Made by a program: the position numbers and the translations under genes
Shown here: in pieces, positions 14,319 to 24,381 of the stretch
How positions within the stretch are numbered: position 1 is the first letter of the stretch
Layout: the number at the start of each line of letters is the position of its first letter
Source of the DNA: Candidatus Nomurabacteria bacterium UBA5155
GTDB lineage: Bacteria > Patescibacteriota > Minisyncoccia > Phycocordibacterales > UBA9973
DNA: 41,018 nucleotides
NCBI GenBank assembly: GCA_002413705.1
Contig: DHXN01000015.1
Location: 33,344-74,361, forward strand
Direction: 5' to 3'
The notes under the pieces: generated by a model
What the model saw: only the letters and a program-made list of their open reading frames with translations
Told to the model about the DNA's origin: nothing
Databases searched by the model: none

Positions 14319-17300
14319 ATGAGTAAACCAAAATCAACGGACCAACGTCCAAAAAAGTACTTTTCGAAATATAAAAAACCCCTTGTCCCATTTCCAAACC
14401 TTATTGAACACCAGCAGAATTCATTCAACTGGTTGATTGAAAAAGGTCTAAAAGAAGTCTTCAAGGAATTTACTCCTATTAATGACTACTCAGGCAAGAA
14501 GTTCCAATTGGACTTCATGTCTTTTCACCTCGTTGAACCAAAACACGACGAACACTACTGCAAAGAAAACAAACTCTCTCTCGAAACCCAAATCAAAGCT
14601 CGCGTAAAACTGACCAACAAACAAACTGGTTCTGAAAAGGAGCAGGAAATTTTCATGGCTGATCTTCCTACCATGACTCCTCACGGCACGTTTATTATCA
14701 ATGGTGTAGAGCGTTCTATTATTCCACAACTTTCTCGTTCAAGCGGTGTCTTCTTTACTGAACTCGAAGTAAAGGGCAAGCGCTTCTTTGGTGCCAAAAT
14801 CATTCCAAACCGCGGCGTCTGGATTGAAATCGAATCTGACCCCGATGGTACTGTCTACGTACGTATCGATAAAAAGCGCAAATTCCCCGTTGTGTCTCTT
14901 TTGCGCGCTCTTGGTTTGACTACTGACGAAGACATCAAGAAGCACTTCACAACTGAAGCTGCTCAGAAATTCATCATCAATGCACTCGAAAAGGATGTTG
15001 CAAAAACTCCTGCTGAGGCATTCGTGGAAATCTACCGTAAGCTCCGTGATGGCGACTTGGCTACTGCCGACAACGCTCGCGACTTCGTCAACAATCTTTT
15101 CTCAGAAGAACGCTATGACCTTTCTTCAGTTGGACGTTTCCGTTTCAACAAGCGCTTTGGTCTTGATATGGCTGACAAGGAAATGGAACGCAAGACACTC
15201 TCTGCTGCTGACCTTGCTATCATCGTCAACAATATTATCGAATTGAACACCACTCCTGGCTCACGCCCTGACGATATTGATAACCTCAGTTCACGTCGCG
15301 TCCGTTTCGTAGGCGAAATGTTGCAACAGAAAATCTATGTTGGTCTTACTCAGATCAAGCGTAACGTGCAGGATCGTATGTCTACTATCGATGCTACAAA
15401 CGCACTTCCTATTCAGGTGGTGAACCAGCGTCCATTGCAAGCTCGTATCAAAGAATTTTTTACTACTAACCAGCTCTCACAGTTCATGCAACAGGAAAAC
15501 GTGTTGTCTGAAATCGAAGAACTGCGCACCCTCTCAGCGCTTGGTCCCGGCGGTCTGACTCGTGAGCGCGCTACTCTTGAAGTACGTGACGTACACCCAT
15601 CTCACTACGGTCGCGTTTGTCCGATCCAAACTCCTGAAGGTCCAAACATTGGTTTGATTTTGCGTCTCTCTATTTACGCTCGCGTAAACGCATTTGGTGT
15701 GATCGAAACCCCTTACGTGAAAGTGAAAAACGGCAAGATTACCGGTGATGTGGAATATTTGAACGCTGCCGAAGAAGAGAAGTGTACTATTGCTCATGCA
15801 AGTACCAAGTACGATGACAAGGGTAATCTTCCTGAAGACGTTGAGGCTCGTATTCGTACCAGTCCTGGTATCGTCAAGAAATCAGAAGTGGACTACATCG
15901 ATGTAGCACCAAACCAGGCATTTTCTGTCGGTACAAGTATGATTCCTTTTGTGGAACACAACGATGCAAACCGCGCATTGATGGGAAGTAACATGCAGCG
16001 CCAGGCCGTACCGTTGATTTGTCCAGAAGCACCATTGGTTGCTACTGGTGTTGAACAAGATGCGGCACCATATTCAGGTCGTCTTATCCAGTCTCAAGAA
16101 GCTGGCGAAGTGACCTATGTTGATGCATCAAAGATCACTGTCAAAAATGAAAAAGGAAAGGAGCAGTCATATGCACTTATTACTTTCCAGCGTAACAACA
16201 ACTTCAATGCCTTTCATCATCGTCCAGTCGTATCACTCGGACAGAAAGTGAAGCAAGGAGAATTGCTTGCTGATACTTCTACTACAGATCATGGGCAAAT
16301 TGCTCTCGGTCAGAACATGTTCGTGGCATTCATGTCATGGAACGGCGCAAACTTTGAAGACGCTATCATTCTCTCAGAACGTTTGATCAAGAATTCAAAA
16401 TTCACCTCTATTTATATTGCTGAATTCACCTGTGTCGTGCGCGATACCAAACTTGGTCCAGAAGTAACGACTCGCGATATTCCAAACGTTGGTGAAGCTC
16501 GACTGAAAGATCTTGATGAAGACGGTATTATCCGCGTTGGTGCTGAAGTGAAGGAAGGCGATATCCTTGTGGGTAAAATTACTCCAAAAGGCGAAACTGA
16601 ACTTACTCCAGAAGAACGCTTGCTGCGAAGTATCTTCGCTGAAAAGGCTCGCGACGTGAAAGACACATCATTGAAGATGGATCATGGCAAGAAAGGACGT
16701 ATCATTCGCGTGAAGATATTCTCTCGCGATCAGGGACACACACTTGAGTCAGGCGTGATCAAGAAGATCGTTATTGAGGTTGCACAGCTCCGTAACATCT
16801 CAGTCGGCGACAAGTTGGCAGGACGTCATGGTAACAAGGGTGTTATTTCAGTCGTTCTTCCAGAAGAAGACATGCCTTACATGGCAGACGGTCGTCCCGT
16901 TGACGTCGTGCTGACGCCACTCGGCGTGCCATCACGTATGAACCTCGGACAGATTCTTGAACTTCACTTGGGTATGGCTGCCAACGAGCTTGGCTACCAA
17001 GCTATCGTGCCGCCATTCTCCGGTGCAACAGATGCAGAAATCAAAGAAGAGCTTGTGAAAGCAGGTTTGCCAGAAAATGGCCGCGTACCGTTGTTCGATG
17101 GACGAACAGGCGACAAGTTCGAACAGGACATTGCTGTTGGATACATGTATATCTTGAAACTGCACCACATGGTGGAAGACAAGATTCACATGCGTTCCAT
17201 CGGTCCTTACAGTCTCATTACCCAGCAGCCACTCGGAGGTAAAGCTCAAGGTGGAGGTCAGCGTTTCGGAGAAATGGAGGTCTGGGCACTCGAAGGATAC

Positions 17301-17525
17301 GGCGCATCGCACACCCTTCGCGAAATGCTTACCATCAAGTCCGACGATATCAGGGGACGCGCGGCAACATTCGATGCCATCATCAAGAATGAGCCGATCG
17401 GCGAACCAAATGTTCCCGCATCGTTCTCGGTGATGTTGAACTATCTGCGAGGATTGTCACTGGACGTAGAACTCAAGAGCACAACGGTCGTACCATTTGA
17501 GGAAGTAACGGAAGAAAATAACTAA
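14319..17525 (+). CDS. rpoB: DNA-directed RNA polymerase subunit beta
   Basis: A 1068-aa beta subunit, compact because the large insertions of E. coli RpoB (1342 aa) are missing. Diagnostic segments are all present: the protrusion and lobe region up to about 370; the fork and rifampicin pocket (NQLSQFMQQENVLSE, 384-398, then LSALGPGGLTRERA); VHPSHYGRVCPIQTPEGPNI; the GDKLAGRHGNKGVIS catalytic-side loop; and the C-terminal clamp with GGKAQGGGQRFGEMEVWALE. At rifampicin-contact sites it has Q391, E401 and T404 where E. coli has D516, H526 and R529, while Q388 and S406 are conserved. It is first in a rpoB-rpoC-dnaG run with rpoC 21 nt downstream. Confidence 0.98.
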   Translation: MSKPKSTDQRPKKYFSKYKKPLVPFPNLIEHQQNSFNWLIEKGLKEVFKEFTPINDYSGKKFQLDFMSFHLVEPKHDEHYCKENKLSLETQIKARVKLTNKQTGSEKEQEIFMADLPTMTPHGTFIINGVERSIIPQLSRSSGVFFTELEVKGKRFFGAKIIPNRGVWIEIESDPDGTVYVRIDKKRKFPVVSLLRALGLTTDEDIKKHFTTEAAQKFIINALEKDVAKTPAEAFVEIYRKLRDGDLATADNARDFVNNLFSEERYDLSSVGRFRFNKRFGLDMADKEMERKTLSAADLAIIVNNIIELNTTPGSRPDDIDNLSSRRVRFVGEMLQQKIYVGLTQIKRNVQDRMSTIDATNALPIQVVNQRPLQARIKEFFTTNQLSQFMQQENVLSEIEELRTLSALGPGGLTRERATLEVRDVHPSHYGRVCPIQTPEGPNIGLILRLSIYARVNAFGVIETPYVKVKNGKITGDVEYLNAAEEEKCTIAHASTKYDDKGNLPEDVEARIRTSPGIVKKSEVDYIDVAPNQAFSVGTSMIPFVEHNDANRALMGSNMQRQAVPLICPEAPLVATGVEQDAAPYSGRLIQSQEAGEVTYVDASKITVKNEKGKEQSYALITFQRNNNFNAFHHRPVVSLGQKVKQGELLADTSTTDHGQIALGQNMFVAFMSWNGANFEDAIILSERLIKNSKFTSIYIAEFTCVVRDTKLGPEVTTRDIPNVGEARLKDLDEDGIIRVGAEVKEGDILVGKITPKGETELTPEERLLRSIFAEKARDVKDTSLKMDHGKKGRIIRVKIFSRDQGHTLESGVIKKIVIEVAQLRNISVGDKLAGRHGNKGVISVVLPEEDMPYMADGRPVDVVLTPLGVPSRMNLGQILELHLGMAANELGYQAIVPPFSGATDAEIKEELVKAGLPENGRVPLFDGRTGDKFEQDIAVGYMYILKLHHMVEDKIHMRSIGPYSLITQQPLGGKAQGGGQRFGEMEVWALEGYGASHTLREMLTIKSDDIRGRAATFDAIIKNEPIGEPNVPASFSVMLNYLRGLSLDVELKSTTVVPFEEVTEENN

Positions 17526-17546
17526 CCTTTTAGTTAAAACAAATAT

Positions 17547-20500
17547 ATGAAAACACTCGATACAACAAACTTTGATCAAATCTCACTCAAACTCGCAAGT
17601 CCAGAACGCATTCGCGAATGGTCTTTCGGTGAAGTGACAAAGCCTGAAACCATCAACTATCGTACCGGACGCAGTGAGCGCGGCGGTCTCTTCGATGAAC
17701 GCATCTTTGGTCCAGAAAAAGACTATGAATGTTACTGTGGAAAGTACAAGCGTATTCGTTACGCCGGTATTATCTGTGAAAAATGTGGCGTGGAAGTTAC
17801 CCAGTCCATTGTTCGTCGTGATCGCATGGGACACATCGAACTGGCGTCTCCTGTTGCTCACATTTGGTTCCTTCGCGGTGTGCCTTCACGTATGAGTATC
17901 TTGCTCAATGTGTCACTGACTGACCTTGAAAAGGTTGTGTACTTTGCTGGATACATCATTACTATTGTTCACGAAGATGAACGTGAGCGTATCATTGCTG
18001 ATCTTGATGCAGAATTCAAAAACAAATTGAAAGGTGCAGCTGATGAAGAGACTCGCGACAAGCTTCGCACGCTTCTGACAAATACCAAGAAAGAAATTGG
18101 CGAAATCCGCGTCGGTAAGGTTTTGAATGAAATTTCATACCACCACTACTCATTGAAGTACGGTTCTGCTTTTGAAGCTGGTGTTGGTGCTGAGCCAATT
18201 TACCAACTCTTCAAAGACATGGATCTTCAGAAAGTAAAAGCACACACAGAAAAAATGCTTGAAAAAGCAGGTGCGGCAGAACGCGAAAAATTAAACAAGC
18301 GCATGTCACTTGTACGCGGCATGATCTACGCAAATATTCGTCCTGAATGGATGTTCCTGACAGTGATTCCAGTTATTCCTCCAGCCATTCGTCCGATGGT
18401 GGCACTTGAAGGCGGCCGTCATGCGACATCTGATATCAACGACCTCTATCGTCGTGTCATCAACCGAAACAATCGTCTGAAAAAATTGAAAGAAATCGGC
18501 GCGCCAGATGTGATTTTGCGTAATGAAAAGCGTATCTTGCAGGAAGCTGTTGATGCTCTTATCGATAACTCAATCGCCGGACAAGACAGTCCAGCCATGA
18601 GTCAGGCACAGCGCCGCGCATTGAAGTCACTTTCTGATAACTTGAAATCAAAGCAAGGGTTGTTCCGTCAAAACTTGCTCGGCAAGCGCGTGGACTACTC
18701 AGCGCGTTCAGTGATTATCGTTGGTCCAACATTGAAACTTAGTCAGTGTGGTCTGCCAAAGCATATGGCGCTTGAACTTTTCCGTCCATTCGTGATCTCA
18801 AAAATTATTGAACAAGAACTGGCGTACAACATTCGCGGAGCGAACAAGCTGATCGAAGAAGGTATTCCGGAAGTATGGGCTATTCTTGAAGAAGCCATCA
18901 AAGGCAAGTACGTGATGCTTAACCGCGCACCGACGCTTCACCGTCTCGGTATCCAGGCTTTCATGCCAGTGCTGATAGAAGGTAATGCCATCAAAGTTCA
19001 CCCACTCGTTTGTCCTGCATTCAACGCCGACTTCGATGGTGACCAAATGGGTGTCTATCTGCCATTATCAGAACGTGCGCAACACGAAGCCGCAACATTG
19101 ATTGCTGCTGACAAAAATATCTTGAAGCCACAAAATGGTGAATCAATTGTTTCATCAAAAATGTTGGATATCGTACTCGGCTGTTACTGGATGACGACTG
19201 CTATCGATAAAGAAAAAGGTGAGGGTATGTACTTCGCCAGTCCAAACGAAGCGATCACCACCAGTGACTTTGACGGAGTCTCAATTCGTGCAAAAATCTT
19301 TGTATTGGGAACACAGAAAGGCAAGTATGAATCATTTGCAAACAAGCCATTCGAAACCACTATCGGACGATTGCTCTTCAATGCAGTACTTCCAAGTGAC
19401 TTCGCGTACATGAACGAAGACATGACCGGAAAGAAAATGGCCGCCGTTGTTGATTCATTGATCTCAAAATATGGTATCGAAAAAGTTGCACCTATCCTCG
19501 ATCGTATCAAAGACTTCGGTTACAAATACGCCACTCGTTCAGGTGTGACATGGGGTATTGATAATGTGATCGTGCCAAAAGAAAAGCCGGCTATCGTGGC
19601 AAAGTATCGCAAGCTTGAAGCAGAAATTCGTTCACAATTTGAAGAAGGTTTACTTTCTGAAGATGAACGTTACGAAAAAGTGATTTCAAACTGGAACAAA
19701 GCCAAGAATGAAATCGAAAAAATTCTGCCTGACACAATTGAAAAGCACGGATCAGTCTACGACATGATCATCTCTGGTGCTCGTGGATCAATGAGTAATG
19801 TGACTCAGATGGCTGGTATGAAAGGTTTGATCCAAAATACTAGTGGACGAACTATTGATTTCCCAATCATCCCATCTTACAAAGAAGGATTGTCTCCGAT
19901 TGAATACTTCATTACTACTCACGGTTCACGTAAAGGTCTGGCCGACACTGCCTTGAACACCGCTCGTGCCGGGTATCTGACTCGCCGTCTCGTCGATGTT
20001 GCACAGGATGTCGTGATCACTGAAAATGATTGTGGTACAAAAGGAGCAAAGCGCATGACATTGGAAGTGATCTCAGGATTTGAAATTCCATTGGCAAAAA
20101 GTATTCGCGGACGTGTGCTTGCAAAAGATATTGTCACGGAAAGTGGCGAAGTGTTGTTCAAGCGTGGACATTTGCTCGGCAAAGATGATGTGGCACTGGT
20201 GGATGAAAAAGGTGTGACCGAAGTGTTTGTACGTACTCCAATGGTATGTAAAACTATTTATGGTATCTGTCGTCAGTGTTACGGTCTCGACTTGGGACGT
20301 AATCACTTGGTAGATCGCGGCGAATCAGTCGGTATCGTGGCTGCACAAGCTATCGGTGAGCCTGGTACGCAGCTGACACTTCGTACATTCCACGCCGGCG
20401 GTCTAGCTGGTGTCGACATCACACAAGGTCTTCCTCGTGTTGAAGAAGTCTTTGAATGTCGTACCGTTAAAAATCCTGCATTGGTGAACAAGTACTCAGG

Positions 20501-21170
20501 TACTGTTGCTGAAGTGAAAGAAGAAGACGGACAGAAAACTATTGTCGTATTGTCTAACAAAGATGAAGAAGCCAAGAAAGATTCTGTAGAATATACTGTT
20601 GGTCCACGTCGTGTCTGTATCGTGAAAGTTGGTCAAGAAGTTACTAAGGGTGAACTGCTGACTGACGGATCTGCAAACGTCGATGAAGTGTATGAATTCG
20701 GTGGCCGTGAAGCTGCAGAAGACTACATCATTCGTGAAATCATCAAAGTGTACGAACTGCAAGGTGCTTCAATTGCTCGTAAGCACTTGGAAATCATTGT
20801 TCGTCAGATGTTCTCTCGACGCAAAGTCAAAGATGCCGGAGACACTCCATTTTCTCCAGGAGACACTATTGAAGCAACTGAAATGATGGAAGAAAATGCC
20901 AAGATGCGTGAACGCGGATTGAAAGAAGCCAAAGGCAACTTGATCATTCTCGGTATCACTCAGACTGCCTTGAATGCCAAGAGTTGGATCTCAGCCGCTT
21001 CATTCCAAAACACTAACCGTGTCTTGATTGCAAACGCAGTGAAGGGAGGTACTGATACACTTCGCGGATTGAAAGAAAATGTAACCGTTGGACGTTTGAT
21101 TCCCGCAGGTACAGGATTCCGCGAACGCAGCGCACTCGATATCAACAACATTAAGTACGACGAAGAATAA
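17547..21170 (+). CDS. rpoC: DNA-directed RNA polymerase subunit beta'
   Basis: A 1207-aa beta' subunit. The N-terminal zinc ribbon is CYCGKYKRIRYAGIICEKCG. The active-site Mg-binding motif is NADFDGDQMGVYLPLS with D495, D497 and D499. The bridge helix and trigger loop regions follow (ISGARGSMSNVTQMAGMKGL; QAIGEPGTQLTLRTFHAGG), and a second zinc site is built from NDCGTKG and CKTIYGICRQCYG. It is about 200 residues shorter than E. coli RpoC, lacking the SI3 insertion. Spacing to rpoB is 21 nt and to dnaG 4 nt, so primase translation is closely tied to it. Confidence 0.98.
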   Translation: MKTLDTTNFDQISLKLASPERIREWSFGEVTKPETINYRTGRSERGGLFDERIFGPEKDYECYCGKYKRIRYAGIICEKCGVEVTQSIVRRDRMGHIELASPVAHIWFLRGVPSRMSILLNVSLTDLEKVVYFAGYIITIVHEDERERIIADLDAEFKNKLKGAADEETRDKLRTLLTNTKKEIGEIRVGKVLNEISYHHYSLKYGSAFEAGVGAEPIYQLFKDMDLQKVKAHTEKMLEKAGAAEREKLNKRMSLVRGMIYANIRPEWMFLTVIPVIPPAIRPMVALEGGRHATSDINDLYRRVINRNNRLKKLKEIGAPDVILRNEKRILQEAVDALIDNSIAGQDSPAMSQAQRRALKSLSDNLKSKQGLFRQNLLGKRVDYSARSVIIVGPTLKLSQCGLPKHMALELFRPFVISKIIEQELAYNIRGANKLIEEGIPEVWAILEEAIKGKYVMLNRAPTLHRLGIQAFMPVLIEGNAIKVHPLVCPAFNADFDGDQMGVYLPLSERAQHEAATLIAADKNILKPQNGESIVSSKMLDIVLGCYWMTTAIDKEKGEGMYFASPNEAITTSDFDGVSIRAKIFVLGTQKGKYESFANKPFETTIGRLLFNAVLPSDFAYMNEDMTGKKMAAVVDSLISKYGIEKVAPILDRIKDFGYKYATRSGVTWGIDNVIVPKEKPAIVAKYRKLEAEIRSQFEEGLLSEDERYEKVISNWNKAKNEIEKILPDTIEKHGSVYDMIISGARGSMSNVTQMAGMKGLIQNTSGRTIDFPIIPSYKEGLSPIEYFITTHGSRKGLADTALNTARAGYLTRRLVDVAQDVVITENDCGTKGAKRMTLEVISGFEIPLAKSIRGRVLAKDIVTESGEVLFKRGHLLGKDDVALVDEKGVTEVFVRTPMVCKTIYGICRQCYGLDLGRNHLVDRGESVGIVAAQAIGEPGTQLTLRTFHAGGLAGVDITQGLPRVEEVFECRTVKNPALVNKYSGTVAEVKEEDGQKTIVVLSNKDEEAKKDSVEYTVGPRRVCIVKVGQEVTKGELLTDGSANVDEVYEFGGREAAEDYIIREIIKVYELQGASIARKHLEIIVRQMFSRRKVKDAGDTPFSPGDTIEATEMMEENAKMRERGLKEAKGNLIILGITQTALNAKSWISAASFQNTNRVLIANAVKGGTDTLRGLKENVTVGRLIPAGTGFRERSALDINNIKYDEE

Positions 21171-21174
21171 ACAA

Positions 21175-22890
21175 ATGGATAACAGGCTCGTCGAACAAAT
21201 AAAGCAACGCCTGCCTATCACCGAAGTTCTGTCGACCTATATTACACTTGAACCATCTGGAACACAGTTTAAGGCTCGATGTCCGTTTCATAATGAAAAG
21301 ACTGCGTCGTTTTCGGTCTCGCCGGAACGCGGTCTTTACTATTGCTTTGGCTGCGGCGCGCGAGGAGATATTATTTCTTTCGTGCAACAGTTTGAAGGAT
21401 TGGACTTTAAAGGCACATTGAAAGTTCTGGCTGATAGAGCCGGTATTCCAATGACGCAACAAAACACCAAAGTCGAGGCGACCGACAGTGTGTATGAAGC
21501 GATGGAAATTGCCACACAAAAGTATGAGCAATATCTAAAAAGTACTACTGAAGCTTTGGCATATCTGAAAAACAGAGGACTGACAGAGGAAAGTATCGCG
21601 CAGTTTCGCATCGGCTATGCGCCGACAGAATGGCGAAGCTTGGCAGGGAACTTAGATCAAAAAAGCCAGGAATATTATGAGCGTGCGGGATTGATCAAAA
21701 AAACTGAGAAGGGGTATTATGATCGGTTTCGCGGACGCATCATATTTCCCATGATGGATAGTAGTGGACGTATTGTGGCATTTTCAGGCCGCAGATTTCC
21801 TGATACGCCAAAAAATATCGAAGAGAGTCCGAAATATTTGAACAGTCCGGAAACAGAAATCTTTCAAAAATCTCGCATTCTTTTTGGTTTTGATAAAGCC
21901 AAGCTTGCGATCAAAAAACACAACTTTGTAATTTTGGTAGAGGGACAAATGGATCTTGTACTCAGTCATCAAGCCGGTTTCAAAAATACTGTTGCGACCT
22001 CTGGCACCGCTGTGTCAGAAACTATTGTCGGCGACCCCGGTGCTCAGCTGTCAGTATTGGCGCGCCTCACACCAAATATCTTTTTGGCATTTGATGGTGA
22101 TTCGGCAGGGCAGAAAGCGCTTGAGCGCGCGGCACTGGTGGCACTGTCATTGGGTATGAATCCCAAAGTTGTGGCACTGCCAGAAGGTGTTGATCCTGCT
22201 GATTTTATTTCCAAAGACGGAAGTGAGAAATGGAAAGAATTACTCAAACAGGCCGAACATTTCATTTTGCACACACTTCATGCGGTGCAAAAAACTGCCA
22301 CCTCTGCCCATCAGTTGAAGTTGGCATTGCGCACGCGACTGTATCCATTTTTGTTGCGCGTGTCATCTGCCGTTGAGCGACAGATATACATCAATACTAT
22401 CGCTTCAGAATCCAGTCTCGGTGTTAAAGAAGTTACGGACGACTTTGTCGGTTTTAGTAAAACCAACGAACATACAACAGAACATGTGCAGGTTGCTGAT
22501 TCTTTAAAAAATGTAATCATACCCGTTAGTCATCTCGAGCGTCTTGTTGCGTTGGTAGAACTGTTTCCAACCGAAACAATTTTGCAATACAAAACTTCGC
22601 TTGATCAATTTCGTTTCGAAGATGCCGCGATAGTGTTCCCGGTGTTTGAAAGTGTAGAAAAAGAAAGGATCATGGCACTGACCGAAAGGGAGTTTGCCAA
22701 CAATGATGAAGATGAGCGAGAAGCGATCGTAAAAGAATTGTCACAAACAATCGTCACACAATTCTTGGAACAATTGCGTTTCGAGTACGCGATGAAAATG
22801 AATGAAGCCAAGCAACAAAAAAATGAAGAAGAAGAATTGCGCTATTTGGCACTGTTGCAAAAAATACACCAATACCGCCATGCAACATGA
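21175..22890 (+). CDS. dnaG: DNA primase
   Basis: A 571-aa primase that makes RNA primers for replication. The CHC2 zinc-binding domain has C36, H39, C57 and C60 (RCPFHNEKTASFSVSPERG, YYCFGCGARGD). The RNA polymerase domain follows with YYDRFRGRIIFPMMDSSGRI, and the TOPRIM acidic motif VEGQMD (E256) and AFDGDSAGQKA are intact. The C-terminal region, from about 430, is helical and charged, matching a helicase-interaction domain only loosely. It begins 4 nt after rpoC. In most bacteria dnaG pairs with rpoD; here it links rpoBC to rpoD. Confidence 0.97.
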   Translation: MDNRLVEQIKQRLPITEVLSTYITLEPSGTQFKARCPFHNEKTASFSVSPERGLYYCFGCGARGDIISFVQQFEGLDFKGTLKVLADRAGIPMTQQNTKVEATDSVYEAMEIATQKYEQYLKSTTEALAYLKNRGLTEESIAQFRIGYAPTEWRSLAGNLDQKSQEYYERAGLIKKTEKGYYDRFRGRIIFPMMDSSGRIVAFSGRRFPDTPKNIEESPKYLNSPETEIFQKSRILFGFDKAKLAIKKHNFVILVEGQMDLVLSHQAGFKNTVATSGTAVSETIVGDPGAQLSVLARLTPNIFLAFDGDSAGQKALERAALVALSLGMNPKVVALPEGVDPADFISKDGSEKWKELLKQAEHFILHTLHAVQKTATSAHQLKLALRTRLYPFLLRVSSAVERQIYINTIASESSLGVKEVTDDFVGFSKTNEHTTEHVQVADSLKNVIIPVSHLERLVALVELFPTETILQYKTSLDQFRFEDAAIVFPVFESVEKERIMALTEREFANNDEDEREAIVKELSQTIVTQFLEQLRFEYAMKMNEAKQQKNEEEELRYLALLQKIHQYRHAT

Positions 22891-22915
22891 TGACGGTATC
22901 GCAAAGGGTTGACAT

Positions 22916-22942
22916 TTGACCCAGTTTCCATAATGATACGAA
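22916..22942 (+). promoter_or_regulatory. Possible rpoD promoter with extended -10
   Basis: TGaTACGAA (22934-22942) ends 8 nt before the ATG at 22951, the leaderless spacing seen elsewhere. TTGACC (22916-22921) gives a short 15-bp spacer; an overlapping TTGACA is at 22909-22914. Confidence 0.4.
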
Positions 22943-22950
22943 TGCACTAT

Positions 22951-24276
22951 ATGCCAACAAAAAAACCAGCTCCAAAAGCACAATCGAAGAAAGTAGTTAA
23001 AAAGAGCGCACCCGCGCCGAAAAAAAAGGTAGCAAAAAAAGTGGCACCAAAGCGTGCAGCAAAAAAAGCTCCAAAAACTCCTGTTAAGAAAGTAACTAAA
23101 ACTGTTGCAAAGAAAAAAGTTGCAGCGGTAGTACAAAAGGCGAAACCAAAACCGATCACTATTCGCCACGCCGGCATGCCACCACGTCGCGAGAACAATA
23201 GTGAAAAGAAACTGAAAGAAATGGAAGTAAAGTCCCTGGAACTTATCGCCAAAGGCAAGAAGCGTGGCTTTATCACCTACGATGAGATTCTAAAAACATT
23301 TCCTGATATTGAAAACAATATCATGTTCCTTGATGAACTGTATGAAAAATTCAGTACAGCAGGCATTGATATTCTTGAAGGTGGAAACTTGCTCGATATT
23401 GATAGTAATGAAGATCTTTCAAAATACGTGAAGGACAGTCACAGCTTCAGTTCAGTACAGATGTATCTTAAAGACATTGGTCAGTATCCATTGATCAATG
23501 CCGCGCAAGAAAAAGAATTCGCAAAGCGTATTGGAGCAGGGGATTTGGAAGCAAAAAATTTGCTTGCGCGTTCAAACCTTCGTTTGGTGGTGTCTATCGC
23601 CAAAAAGTATGCCAACCGTACTGCTGATCTGACACTGCTCGACTTGATCCAAGAAGGAAACATCGGTCTCTTTAAAGCGGTTGAGAAATTTGACTACACC
23701 AAGGGATTTAAGTTTTCTACGTATGCCACATGGTGGATCAGACAGTCCATCACTCGCGCGCTGGCCGACCAGTCTCGTACTATTCGTATCCCAGTGCACA
23801 TGGTGGAAACGATTTCAAAATACAAGCAAGTCATGCGTCGTTTGGCGCAAGACTTGGGGCGTGATCCAATGCCGGAAGAAATCGCCATGGAAATGGGCAT
23901 CGAAGTTGAGAAGGTGCATGTCATCGAACAGATCAATCAAGAAACTCGTTCATTGGAATCTCCAATCGGTGATGACGAAGATAAGTCCACCTTTGGTGAA
24001 TTCATCGCCGATGATAAAATTCTTCGTCCCGACCAAGAGTCGTCTCGCCGCATGTTGCAAGATGCCATCCGCGCAGTACTGGAAGAACTTTCTCCAAAAG
24101 AGAAACGAATTCTGGAAATGCGTTACGGTTTGATCGACGGCGTGCAGCACACGCTCGAAGAAGTCGGCAAAGAGTTTGGTGTTACTCGTGAACGTATTCG
24201 ACAAATTGAAGCCAAGGTTCATGAGAAACTCAGACAGAATGATCGCATTCAGAGGCTTCGAAATTACTTTGATTAA
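22951..24276 (+). CDS. rpoD: Primary sigma-70 factor with Lys/Ala-rich N-terminal tail
   Basis: A 441-aa housekeeping sigma factor. Residues 1-70 are a K/A/P/V-rich histone H1-like tail (for example KKVAKKVAPKRAAKKAPK). A region-1.1-like domain follows (about 95-145, FITYDEILKTFPDIENN). Region 1.2 begins near 168 (SSVQMYLKDIGQYPLI); region 2 includes NLRLVVSIAKKYANR and the -10-binding FKFSTYATWWIRQSITRA (253-270); region 3 is about 278-350; region 4 holds LEMRYGLIDGVQHTLEEVGK and the helix-turn-helix GVTRERIRQIEAKV (410-423). An in-frame TTG at 22909 is unlikely to be the start because it lies in a -35-like TTGACA; the ATG at 22951 is chosen. Confidence 0.96.
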   Translation: MPTKKPAPKAQSKKVVKKSAPAPKKKVAKKVAPKRAAKKAPKTPVKKVTKTVAKKKVAAVVQKAKPKPITIRHAGMPPRRENNSEKKLKEMEVKSLELIAKGKKRGFITYDEILKTFPDIENNIMFLDELYEKFSTAGIDILEGGNLLDIDSNEDLSKYVKDSHSFSSVQMYLKDIGQYPLINAAQEKEFAKRIGAGDLEAKNLLARSNLRLVVSIAKKYANRTADLTLLDLIQEGNIGLFKAVEKFDYTKGFKFSTYATWWIRQSITRALADQSRTIRIPVHMVETISKYKQVMRRLAQDLGRDPMPEEIAMEMGIEVEKVHVIEQINQETRSLESPIGDDEDKSTFGEFIADDKILRPDQESSRRMLQDAIRAVLEELSPKEKRILEMRYGLIDGVQHTLEEVGKEFGVTRERIRQIEAKVHEKLRQNDRIQRLRNYFD

Positions 24277-24290
24277 TTAAGAAATTGATA

Positions 24291-24363
24291 AAACAATGAA
24301 CTGCTATCATTGTTTCAACTCATAAATTAGAAAACCCTTTGCATACATGCAAAGGGTTTTCTA
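24291..24363. terminator. Tandem hairpins between convergent rpoD and dsbA-like genes
   Basis: The first hairpin is AAACAATGA (24291-24299) with TCATTGTTT (24307-24315). The second has perfect 17-bp arms (24328-24344 and 24347-24363) with only AC between them and A/T tracts on both sides, acting as a bidirectional terminator. Confidence 0.9.
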
Positions 24364-24381
24364 ATTACTTCCGCATCTCTT

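Noticed and set aside
22909..22950. Upstream TTG start for rpoD adding 14 residues.
   Set aside because: The TTG is part of TTGACA, the added residues resemble no sigma factor, and the ATG at 22951 has a -10-like box at the leaderless distance.
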